From Roseimarinus sediminis (GTDB lineage: Bacteria; Bacteroidota; Bacteroidia; Bacteroidales; Prolixibacteraceae): a DNA stretch of 64,000 bases. The stretch covers positions 124,001 to 188,000 of the forward strand of contig NZ_JBNPXV010000008.1 in assembly GCF_050433125.1 (NCBI RefSeq), written 5' to 3'. Below, piece after piece: positions 26,854 to 34,364 of this stretch; positions within the stretch are counted from its first letter, which is position 1, and each line of letters starts with the position of its first letter. The notes beneath the pieces were generated by a model, which searched no databases, was not told where the DNA came from, and saw only the letters and a list, made by a program, of their open reading frames with translations. The position numbers and the translations under genes are program-made.

Positions 26854-28491
26854 ATGCCTAAAGGATTCTTCAATGTACCCATTGCCAAAAACGAGCCGGT
26901 AAAAAGCTATGCACCGGGATCGCCCGAACGCCAGGAGCTAAAGGAGATGATTAAGACCCTGAGAAGTCAGGAGATGATCATTCCGATGCAAATTGGTGGT
27001 AAAGAAGTGAGCACAGGAAAAAAAGTACGGATTTTTCCTCCTCACGAAATTGAGCATACACTGGGATATTATTTCCAGGGTGACGACACTCATGTGTCAA
27101 TGGCCATTGATGCAGCACTGGAGGCCAGAACCGAATGGGCCAATATGGCCTGGCAACACCGGGCTGCTATTTTTCTGAAAGCTGCCGACCTGCTTGCAGG
27201 TCCGTATCGTTCAAAACTCAATGCGGCCACCATGCTGGGGCAATCAAAAAATGCCTTCCAGGCCGAGATTGATGCAGCTTGTGAACTGGCTGATTTTTTC
27301 CGTTTTGGAGTAAAATGCATGACCGATATTTACAAAATGCAACCCGAATCGGCCAGTGGAATGTGGAATTACAATGAATTCAGACCGCTCGAAGGTTTCA
27401 TTTTTGCCCTTACTCCTTTCAATTTCACCTCGATTGCAGGCAACCTGCCCGCAGCACCTGCCATGATGGGAAATGTATGTGTTTGGAAACCTTCGAAAAC
27501 TGCAGTTTATTCAGCTGCCGTAATCATGGAAATATTTAAAGAAGCCGGCTTACCCGACGGAGTCATCAATCTGGTTTTTGTATCGGGACCTGTTGCTGCC
27601 GATGTAGTGATGAACCATCCCGAATTTGCCGGTATTCACTTTACCGGATCAACCGGTGTATTTCAAAGCATCTGGAAAACCATTGGTGAAAACATATACA
27701 AATACAAAAGCTATCCGCGCATAGTAGGTGAAACCGGTGGTAAAGACTTTATCTTTGCCGACAATACCGCCGACACCACCGCGCTTGCAACAGCACTGGT
27801 TCGGGGAGCCTTTGAATACCAGGGTCAAAAATGCTCGGCAGCGTCGAGGGTTTACATTCCTGAAAGCATCTGGGAACCATTCTGGACTGAAGCCTCGAAA
27901 CAACTTGGTGAAGTGAAAATGGGCCCGCCCGAAGATTTTACCAACTTTGTGAATGCTGTAATCGACGAATCGTCGTTCGACAAACTGAAAAGCTACATCG
28001 ATGCGGCCAAAACCGACAAGGATGCCGAGGTAATCTTCGGAGGAAAGTGTGACAAAACGAAAGGTTTCTTCATTGAACCTACCGTAATTCTTGCGCACGA
28101 TCCTAAATACATCACCATGCAGGAAGAACTGTTTGGACCGGTTGTGACCATTTATAAATATGCCGACGAGAAAATGGATGAAACACTCGACCTGCTCGAC
28201 AGTACATCGATTTATGCTCTCACAGGAGCCGTGTTTTCACAAAACCGCTATCACATCGAAAAGATTACCAAACGGCTTGAAAACTGTGCCGGAAACTTTT
28301 ATATCAACGACAAGCCAACAGGTGCAGTGGTAGGTCAGCAACCCTTTGGAGGCGCCCGCGGTTCGGGTACCGACGACAAAGCAGGATCGGTATTTAACTT
28401 CCTGCGGTGGACTTCTATCAGAACCATCAAGGAAACTTTTGTACCTGCTCAACATTTTATGTATCCCAGCTTCCTGCCCGACCAGGACTAA
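26854..28491 (+). CDS. pruA: 1-pyrroline-5-carboxylate (glutamate semialdehyde) dehydrogenase
   Basis: The protein has 545 residues and is a monofunctional class of the aldehyde dehydrogenase fold. The catalytic Cys is Cys327 (YQGQKCSAASR) and the general base is Glu293 (VGETGGKD). The NAD-binding region has FTGSTGVF, and the C-terminal INDKPTGAVVGQQPFGGARGSGTDDKAG is characteristic of P5C dehydrogenases. It oxidises glutamate 5-semialdehyde, the proline degradation intermediate, to glutamate. No proline dehydrogenase gene is nearby. It is monocistronic, with its own promoter and terminator. Confidence 0.96.
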   Translation: MPKGFFNVPIAKNEPVKSYAPGSPERQELKEMIKTLRSQEMIIPMQIGGKEVSTGKKVRIFPPHEIEHTLGYYFQGDDTHVSMAIDAALEARTEWANMAWQHRAAIFLKAADLLAGPYRSKLNAATMLGQSKNAFQAEIDAACELADFFRFGVKCMTDIYKMQPESASGMWNYNEFRPLEGFIFALTPFNFTSIAGNLPAAPAMMGNVCVWKPSKTAVYSAAVIMEIFKEAGLPDGVINLVFVSGPVAADVVMNHPEFAGIHFTGSTGVFQSIWKTIGENIYKYKSYPRIVGETGGKDFIFADNTADTTALATALVRGAFEYQGQKCSAASRVYIPESIWEPFWTEASKQLGEVKMGPPEDFTNFVNAVIDESSFDKLKSYIDAAKTDKDAEVIFGGKCDKTKGFFIEPTVILAHDPKYITMQEELFGPVVTIYKYADEKMDETLDLLDSTSIYALTGAVFSQNRYHIEKITKRLENCAGNFYINDKPTGAVVGQQPFGGARGSGTDDKAGSVFNFLRWTSIRTIKETFVPAQHFMYPSFLPDQD

Positions 28492-28510
28492 GCGGAACAT
28501 ACAATAACAA

Positions 28511-28547
28511 AACGGGAGCACTTTCATCATTGCTCCCGTTTTTATTT
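28511..28547 (+). terminator. Rho-independent terminator of pruA
   Basis: AACGGGAGCA at 28511-28520 pairs with TGCTCCCGTT at 28531-28540, a ten-base perfect stem, followed by TTTATTT. It lies 20 nt past the pruA stop. Confidence 0.9.
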
Positions 28548-28641
28548 AAAGTCGCTATTGTTCAGCAACTTCCGTACAAAAACAATCAAAATGAAGCAAA
28601 AGAATTGTATCTCTTTCGAAATATTCATCACTTTATTATCT

Positions 28642-28649
28642 TAGCTTTG
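28642..28649 (+). promoter_or_regulatory. Candidate -7 box of the divIC-like operon
   Basis: TAGCTTTG matches TAnnTTTG exactly. Transcription from here would carry a leader of about 140 nt before the ATG at 28797. No good -33 element is visible. Confidence 0.45.
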
Positions 28650-28796
28650 CATTGAAAAGGCAAACGTTGCGCTTCAACAAACCCTGTGCACTGCCCTAAT
28701 AAACATTGCCATAATGAGTTACCGGCAATTCAAAAAATGAAAGAAAGAGGAAAGAGTCAGGCGCGCTGAGAATAAATACATAAAAGAAATAAACGA

Positions 28797-29096
28797 ATGA
28801 AACAACTCATCATTCAATACATCAAACGATACAAAATACAAGTGGGCTTATTGCTTTTCTTCCTTATCTGGATGCTTTTCTTTGATGAGTACAACTGGTT
28901 ACGTATGCGCAACGACCAACAAAAACTCGATGCATTGAAAACTGAAAAAGCTTATTTGTTTCAAAAAATTGAAGAAGACCGTGCACAGTTAAAAACCTTA
29001 CAGACCGACACCCAGGAACTGGAACGTTTTGCTCGCGAAAAATACCTGCTCAAGCAGAAGAATGAAGAAGTGTTCATTATTATTGAAGAAGAATGA
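28797..29096 (+). CDS. DivIC/FtsB-family septum formation protein
   Basis: The protein has 99 residues. A short cytoplasmic N-terminus, one membrane helix (about 15-32, VGLLLFFLIWMLFFDEYN) and a periplasmic coiled coil (about 38-78) end in EREKY-like FAREKYLLKQKNEEVFII, the FtsB/DivIC hallmark. Such proteins bridge FtsL and FtsQ in the divisome. Its last four bases (ATGA) are shared with the start of the next gene, so translation of the two is coupled. Confidence 0.88.
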   Translation: MKQLIIQYIKRYKIQVGLLLFFLIWMLFFDEYNWLRMRNDQQKLDALKTEKAYLFQKIEEDRAQLKTLQTDTQELERFAREKYLLKQKNEEVFIIIEEE

Positions 29097-30187
29097 AGGG
29101 GTCGGGCTTTTTACTCATCCTTCTTTTTTGCTTAACGGGCATTCTACATCCGCTGTCTGCTTACACCCAGACCAGCGAACGCTCCCCTTCATTTTTCAGT
29201 ATCAATTACCGCAGCGGTGAAAACAAACCCCACCGCGAAGTAATCAAAAACTTAACTTATCCGTATCGTGGTGTCGACCTGAAATTAGGCTGGCAGTCGT
29301 TGGGAAACAAGCAATGGCAACAGGCCTTCCGTTACCCTTCGTATGGCATTGGTCTTAACTGGAATACCTTTAAAACAGCTATTCTCGGCGAACCCCTGGC
29401 CCTTTATTTCTTTACCAGTTTCCCACAGATAAGCACCCGCTATTCCCGCCTCGACCTGGAAGTCAATTTTGGAATTTCGTATGGTATTAACCCTTATGAT
29501 GAAGTAAGTAATCCTAATAATTTCTCAACCGGATCAAGCACCAATGCTTATTTTGGACTTTATCTGGAACAGGCTGTCGATTTGGGCCAACACACCGATC
29601 TTTTTGTAAGTGGTGGCTTTACCCATTATTCCAACGGCGCTCTGGGCTATCCCAATCTCGGGCTGAACATCCCCTCGTTAAAGGCAGGAATAAGGTACCA
29701 ACCCGTTTATAAAGAAAAAATATATCCGTTGAATCAAGCTGAATTTAAACCCCAATGGGAACTTCTGACCTTTGTTGGAGGCGGCACCCGAAAATGGAAA
29801 ACCGAAAGCGTTAAAGACTATCGCCAGCTGGTGATCTCACCTGCAATCTACTATCGGCCCGCGTACAAACGACGAGTTGGTATCGGTTATGAGCTGGCCT
29901 TCAATGAATCGATCAGAATTGTTAAAGGCAAAGAGGATTATAAGGGACAACAATTGCTTACACATGCTGTTTTTGCTGCTCACGAATTCATTATTGAACG
30001 CTTCACCATCGCCACCCAGTTTGGTATCTACCTTTACAACATGCCTTCGGACAAATTTTATTACGAAAGGGTTGGAATTGCTTTTCATCTTACACCATGG
30101 GCCAAAATGGTGCTGAATGTGAAAGCACACTATTTTAAAGCTGAATATGTTGAAACCGGGCTGGTTTTCGATCTCAACATTAAGTAG
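29093..30187 (+). CDS. PagL-like lipid A deacylase (acyloxyacyl hydrolase family)
   Basis: The protein has 364 residues. A signal peptide (1-25) is followed by repeated amphipathic beta strands with aromatic girdles, as in an outer-membrane barrel. The PagL catalytic motif FTHYSNG is at residues 176-182, giving His178 and Ser180. PagL removes an acyl chain from lipid A. Classical PagL is about 170-190 residues, so this Bacteroidota form is about twice as long, with extra strands before and after. It overlaps the divIC-like gene by 4 nt. Enzyme activity is inferred from the motif. Confidence 0.8.
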   Translation: MKGSGFLLILLFCLTGILHPLSAYTQTSERSPSFFSINYRSGENKPHREVIKNLTYPYRGVDLKLGWQSLGNKQWQQAFRYPSYGIGLNWNTFKTAILGEPLALYFFTSFPQISTRYSRLDLEVNFGISYGINPYDEVSNPNNFSTGSSTNAYFGLYLEQAVDLGQHTDLFVSGGFTHYSNGALGYPNLGLNIPSLKAGIRYQPVYKEKIYPLNQAEFKPQWELLTFVGGGTRKWKTESVKDYRQLVISPAIYYRPAYKRRVGIGYELAFNESIRIVKGKEDYKGQQLLTHAVFAAHEFIIERFTIATQFGIYLYNMPSDKFYYERVGIAFHLTPWAKMVLNVKAHYFKAEYVETGLVFDLNIK

Positions 30188-30284
30188 CACAAAAGGAAGT
30201 TTTCAGAATCGCCTGCTATTTGTTTTGTTCACTTATTTTTTTATATTGCTTATAATTGGTCTAAACAACAGCCAATTGTAAATC

Positions 30285-30875
30285 ATGGCAAATCTGAATC
30301 TCGACATATTTAAAATCAAAACAAACAATGTAGTACCTAAAAAAGGACGTATATTGATTGCAGAACCCTTTTTGCCGGGCAGCTACTTTAACCGTTCGAT
30401 TGTTTATTTGGTTGAGCACAACAAAGAAGGCTCGGTTGGTTTTATATTGAACAAAGCGGTTGATTTTCCAATCAAAGATTTCAGGAATGAATTCCCCGAT
30501 TTTGATGATTCACTTTACATTGGAGGCCCGGTCAACATTGAATCGCTGTACTATATTCACACACTGGGCGACCATGTTCCCAACAGCATACATGTTAAAG
30601 ACAATTTATTTTGGGGTGGTGATTTTGATCATCTGAAAGATTTGATCAATTCAGGATTTGCATCCAAAAAACAGGTGCGCTTTTTCCTAGGTTACTCGGG
30701 CTGGGATAAGGAACAGCTTCGGGAAGAGCTGTCTGAAGACTCATGGCTTGTGGCCGATATTCCGCCTGCCATGGTGATTGGAAACAATAAGCAGCTATGG
30801 AAAAAAATGGTACAGCAACAGGGAGGCAAGTACAAACTTTGGGAAAATTATCCCGAAAATCCCGGATTGAATTAG
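30285..30875 (+). CDS. YqgE/AlgH family protein
   Basis: The protein has 196 residues. The family signature KGRILIAEPFLPGSYFNRSIVYLVEHNKEGSVGFILNK is at residues 21-58, with LYIGGPVN near 82 and RFFLGYSGWDKEQLREEL near 129. The YqgE/AlgH fold is widespread and soluble; AlgH was named for an effect on alginate regulation, but its biochemical role is unclear. It is monocistronic and convergent with the rhomboid gene. Confidence 0.93.
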   Translation: MANLNLDIFKIKTNNVVPKKGRILIAEPFLPGSYFNRSIVYLVEHNKEGSVGFILNKAVDFPIKDFRNEFPDFDDSLYIGGPVNIESLYYIHTLGDHVPNSIHVKDNLFWGGDFDHLKDLINSGFASKKQVRFFLGYSGWDKEQLREELSEDSWLVADIPPAMVIGNNKQLWKKMVQQQGGKYKLWENYPENPGLN

Positions 30876-30896
30876 CATTCAGCACAAGCACACAAA

Positions 30897-31502
30897 TCAA
30901 CGATTCAGCAGCTTTTCCAAAAAATCGGCCAACAGCGAAAAATCAATTAACACCGGATACAGAAAGCCAAAAACGGCGCCGGTAAAATGAGCATCGTGCC
31001 CAACGTTGTCTACATTTTTACGGCTCATATAATAACTGTAGGCCAGATAGGCAATTCCGAAGACGATGCCTGGCACAGGAATAAGACCAAAAAACCACAA
31101 CTTGTTCCACGGATCAAAAAAGATGCTTGTAAAAACGACTGCCATTACAGCACCCGAAGCCCCCACTGCATTGTAGTATACATTTTTACGATATTTGATC
31201 AGGGTATAAATACTCGAAGCGACCAAACTCAGAAGGTAGAGCTGAATAAAATAGAAATCAGACTTGCCCGCAAAGTGAATGGCAAAATATTGCTCTGCAA
31301 CCTGACCAAATATAAACAACACATACATGTTCACAATAAGATGCGGCCAGTCGGCATGAACCAGCGAATGAGTGAGTACACGATGTATTTGGTAACGGTA
31401 AAACACCAGATTGGGGCGGAGACTCAGCTGTTCGAAAACCTGTCGCTTATAAAAAGCATATACCGAAACTCCAATAGTTAACAATACGATTATCAATGAC
31501 AT
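30897..31502 (-). CDS. Rhomboid intramembrane serine protease
   Basis: The protein has 201 residues with about six membrane helices. The catalytic Ser116 is in NAVGASGAV and His172 in HDAHFTGA, the rhomboid dyad. The oxyanion Asn is in HADWPHLIVNMYVLF. The enzyme cleaves membrane-protein substrates inside the bilayer; the targets are unknown. The gene starts 2 nt from the end of holA, so they are probably co-transcribed. Confidence 0.93.
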   Translation of the reverse strand: MSLIIVLLTIGVSVYAFYKRQVFEQLSLRPNLVFYRYQIHRVLTHSLVHADWPHLIVNMYVLFIFGQVAEQYFAIHFAGKSDFYFIQLYLLSLVASSIYTLIKYRKNVYYNAVGASGAVMAVVFTSIFFDPWNKLWFFGLIPVPGIVFGIAYLAYSYYMSRKNVDNVGHDAHFTGAVFGFLYPVLIDFSLLADFLEKLLNR

Positions 31503-31504
31503 AA

Positions 31505-32506
31505 CTAATGCAGAATTTTATAAATCATTTCGCGCTGTAAGTCGCCGGTGCTAGCCGATACATTCCCAATTCCCTTCGATTTCATATCGTATTCCCGAAG
31601 AATTGAAATAATCCCGACTACTTTGGGAGTAGGATAATTTCGGGCAGCCTTGATGTAGGCATCGACAAAAAATGGCTGAACACCAAGCATCTTCACCACA
31701 TTCCCTTTCGACTTATCCTGCATCAGGTGGTACTTTAGCAGCCGGTTAAAATAGTAATAAAGTGAAGCAATGGTCTTTGGAATCGGGTTCAGATTAGGGT
31801 TCGAACCAAAATAGTTGATAATGCGGTTGGCCTTCAACACATCGCGCTCGCCCAGTGCATTTTGCAATTCGAACACATTGAAATCCTTGCTGATCCCGAT
31901 GTTCTTCTCGATATCACCGGGCGTTATGGTACTGCCTGCATCGAGTAAAATCATCAGTTTATCGAGCTCGTTGGCCACCTTGCCCATCTCTGTTCCAAGG
32001 TATTCGGCCAGCATGGCCACAGCCTGCGGATGAATCTGGTACTTTTTTGCTGTAACATAATTCTGGATCCATGGCACCAGCTGGTTCTCGTAAATCTTTT
32101 TCGATTCGAGTACCACTCCGTTTTCCATTATCAGCTTGTACAATTTCTTACGCTTATCAAGCGACTTGTATTTGTAACAAATAACAAGAATGGTTGATTT
32201 CAACGGATTTTGCACGTAAGGCAACAAACCCTCTTCCAGCCCTTTCATGTTTTGTGCTTCTTTCACTATCACCACCTGGCTGGCCGACATCATCGGGAAA
32301 CGCCGTGCAACCGTAAGTACCGTGTCAACATCGGTATCCTTTCCGTACAGTACGGTTTGATTGAAACTCTTTTCTTCCTCGGGTAAAACGTTTTTGGCAA
32401 TATGATCGCTTATCTGATCGATGAAATAGGGCTCATCACCCATTAGAAGATAAACAGGATGGTAAATCTTTTTCTGCAGATGCTGGAGCAGTTCGTTATA
32501 AGTCAT
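31505..32506 (-). CDS. holA: DNA polymerase III subunit delta
   Basis: The protein has 333 residues. N-terminal AAA+-like domain: PVYLLMGDEPYFIDQISDHI, with the clamp-loader delta hallmark GDEP but no ATP-binding loop, as usual for delta. Also visible are LPEEEKSFNQTVLYG and the C-terminal collar region (LKYHLMQDKSKGN). Delta opens the sliding clamp during loading. It sits between amn (4 nt away) and the rhomboid gene (2 nt away) in a tight minus-strand operon. Confidence 0.94.
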   Translation of the reverse strand: MTYNELLQHLQKKIYHPVYLLMGDEPYFIDQISDHIAKNVLPEEEKSFNQTVLYGKDTDVDTVLTVARRFPMMSASQVVIVKEAQNMKGLEEGLLPYVQNPLKSTILVICYKYKSLDKRKKLYKLIMENGVVLESKKIYENQLVPWIQNYVTAKKYQIHPQAVAMLAEYLGTEMGKVANELDKLMILLDAGSTITPGDIEKNIGISKDFNVFELQNALGERDVLKANRIINYFGSNPNLNPIPKTIASLYYYFNRLLKYHLMQDKSKGNVVKMLGVQPFFVDAYIKAARNYPTPKVVGIISILREYDMKSKGIGNVSASTGDLQREMIYKILH

Positions 32507-32510
32507 TCAA

Positions 32511-33281
32511 TTAAAATTTAAGATGTTTCACCGAGCGTCCGTTGTCTCTGATGATCTTCATTGCCTTGATCCCCACGTTGATGTGATCGGCAACAAACTC
32601 CCGGGTAACCAGCTGGTCGCTCTCCTCGGTTTTTACCCCCGAAGAGATCATGGGTTGATCGGAAACCAGCAAGAGTGCACCGGTAGGAATTTTATTGGCA
32701 AAACCTGCCACAAAAATGGTAGCGGTCTCCATATCGATGGCCATGGCACGCGTTTGCTTCAGGTATTCCTTGAACTCTAGATCGTGTTCCCAAACCCGCC
32801 GGTTGGTGGTAAATACTACTCCGGTATAATAGTCGCGCCCCTGATCCCTGATCGAGGTTGAAACTGCCCGTTGAAGGTTAAATGCCGGAAGCGCCGGAAT
32901 TTCAGGCGGAAGATAATCGTTTGACGTTCCTTCGCGCCGAATGGCTGCAATGGGCAGGATCAGGTCACCCAGCTTGTTTTTTGTCTTTAATCCACCACAT
33001 TTGCCAAGAAAAAGTACGGCTTCGGGTTGAATTGCACTGAGCAGATCCATGATAATTCCTGCATTGGGACTTCCCATGCCAAAATTGATAATGGTTATTT
33101 CTTCGGCCGTAGCATTGGGCATGTTACGTTCTTCACCCACCACTTCAACACCAAACTTTTCGGCAAATAAATCAACATAATACTGAAAATTGGTCAGAAG
33201 AATATATTTACCAAATTCCTCCAGTTGCAAACCAGTATAGCGGGGTAGCCAGTTATTTACAATTTCTTCTTTCGACTTCAT
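32511..33281 (-). CDS. amn: AMP nucleosidase / nucleoside phosphorylase family
   Basis: The protein has 256 residues from the ATG complement at 33279-33281; the frame could start at 33323, but the extra residues (Cys-rich) do not fit. The phosphorylase-family fold shows INFGMGSPNAGIIMDLLSA, LFLGKCGGL and AIDMETATIFVAGF, with the Met-Glu that contacts the ribose. It matches the short Bacteroidota AMP nucleosidases, which split AMP into adenine and ribose 5-phosphate. The long E. coli type has an extra N-terminal domain that is missing here. Confidence 0.88.
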   Translation of the reverse strand: MKSKEEIVNNWLPRYTGLQLEEFGKYILLTNFQYYVDLFAEKFGVEVVGEERNMPNATAEEITIINFGMGSPNAGIIMDLLSAIQPEAVLFLGKCGGLKTKNKLGDLILPIAAIRREGTSNDYLPPEIPALPAFNLQRAVSTSIRDQGRDYYTGVVFTTNRRVWEHDLEFKEYLKQTRAMAIDMETATIFVAGFANKIPTGALLLVSDQPMISSGVKTEESDQLVTREFVADHINVGIKAMKIIRDNGRSVKHLKF

Positions 33282-33312
33282 GTGCTTCAGTTTAGTATTC
33301 ACCAATAAACAA

Positions 33313-33320
33313 CAAAAATA
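33313..33320 (-). promoter_or_regulatory. Candidate -7 box of the amn-holA-rhomboid operon
   Basis: On the minus strand this reads TATTTTTG, an exact TAnnTTTG match ending 31 nt before the amn start. No TTTG at 19-nt spacing was found. Confidence 0.45.
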
Positions 33321-33384
33321 CAAATTATGAAAGAAGAAGGTTTACCTAAAATGATTAGTTTTACACAAATCGAGTGTACAAAAT

Positions 33385-33849
33385 ATGAAGGCAAAGCTAC
33401 CCCGCTTAAATTTCCCTGAATCTAATTTCAGGCTAAAAGAAGCCGGAGACAAACTGATGATATTTGACGAAGCGCGTCGTCGCTATGTAGTACTCACTCC
33501 CGAAGAGTGGGTCAGGCAAAACTGTTTACATTACCTCCGCAGCCAAAAACGCTATCCCATCAGCCTGCTGGCTGTTGAGAAAGGAATAAAAATCAATAAT
33601 CAGTTGTTACGTTACGACCTGGTTGCCTACTCGAAAAAGGGCCAGCCTGTTTTACTGGTCGAATGCAAAGCGCCTGACGTTAAAATCAGTCAAAGCACCT
33701 TCGACCAGATAGCAGTGTACAATCTCCAACTAAAAGTTCCCTACCTGATGCTTACCAATGGGCTGCAACATTTTTGCTGCGTTGCCGATTTTGAGAACAC
33801 CCGCTATGATTTTCTAAGAGAAATACCTGAATTCAGGGAAGATTTTTAA
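33385..33849 (+). CDS. Orphan HSDR_N (type I restriction R N-terminal) domain protein
   Basis: The protein has 154 residues and is a stand-alone nuclease-fold domain. The PD-(D/E)xK core is visible as RYDLVAY (Asp) and LLVECKAP (Glu-x-Lys) near residues 76-95, with VYNLQLKVPYLMLTNG following. HsdR proteins have this fold at the N-terminus followed by helicase motors, which are absent here and nearby. No HsdM or HsdS gene is present. This small form is common near holA in Bacteroidota; its role is unknown and is probably not restriction. It is divergent from amn. Confidence 0.82.
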   Translation: MKAKLPRLNFPESNFRLKEAGDKLMIFDEARRRYVVLTPEEWVRQNCLHYLRSQKRYPISLLAVEKGIKINNQLLRYDLVAYSKKGQPVLLVECKAPDVKISQSTFDQIAVYNLQLKVPYLMLTNGLQHFCCVADFENTRYDFLREIPEFREDF

Positions 33850-34364
33850 CGCACCCGCTGATAAAAATATTCATCATTCCATCCTGTAGGAGTACGCAGC
33901 CATTTTTTTCTGATGCCTGTACGTTCAAAACCCAGTTTTTCGAACAAGGCCTGACTGGCCTGATTATTCGCTGCAATACTGGCATATAGCTGGGTAACTC
34001 CAAGCTCATTCTCAGCATAAGCAATAAGCAAATCGAGCGCAGCAGTAGCCACTCCTTTTCGCCGCTGCTCCTGCTCATAAATCATGATGCCAACTCCTGC
34101 CCTGCTGTGATACGGATCGAAATCAAAGAGTTCGATGGTACCCACGGCACTGCCGTTGAGTAATTCGATAACAAGACGAAGCTCTTTCCTTTCCCAGATA
34201 TCCTGTGGTGCTGATTTTATGTAGGCAGCCAGATCGAAGCGCGATAGGGGCTGATGCAAATTACTCACCCGCCAAACATCCACATCGTTTTCCCAACGGT
34301 AGAGCAATTCCACATCGGCGGGTTCCAGCGCTCTGAAAGCAACTATTTCGTTAGATAACTTCAT
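33846..34364 (-). CDS. GNAT family N-acetyltransferase (RimJ/RimL-like)
   Basis: The protein has 172 residues. GNAT motif A is AGVGIMIYEQEQRRKGVATAALDLL near residues 86-110, with the RxxGxA acetyl-CoA loop (RRKGVA). The C-terminal ANNQASQALFEKLGFERTGIRK is typical of RimJ/RimL-type enzymes acting on proteins or small amines. The substrate is unknown. The start overlaps the glycosyltransferase stop by 4 nt, and the stop overlaps the HSDR_N gene by 4 nt. Confidence 0.88.
   Translation of the reverse strand: MKLSNEIVAFRALEPADVELLYRWENDVDVWRVSNLHQPLSRFDLAAYIKSAPQDIWERKELRLVIELLNGSAVGTIELFDFDPYHSRAGVGIMIYEQEQRRKGVATAALDLLIAYAENELGVTQLYASIAANNQASQALFEKLGFERTGIRKKWLRTPTGWNDEYFYQRVR

Larger units (their letters stand above)
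28492..28796. other. Intergenic region between pruA and the divIC-like gene
   Basis: These 305 nt contain the pruA terminator (28511-28547) and a -7 box at 28642. The rest would be a leader of about 140 nt for the divIC-like gene. An 8-codon frame (MSYRQFKK) at 28714 lies in the leader but has no independent support. Confidence 0.5.

Noticed and set aside
33385..33849. A type I restriction system
   Set aside because: Only the N-terminal nuclease-fold domain is present; no helicase, methylase or specificity gene is nearby.
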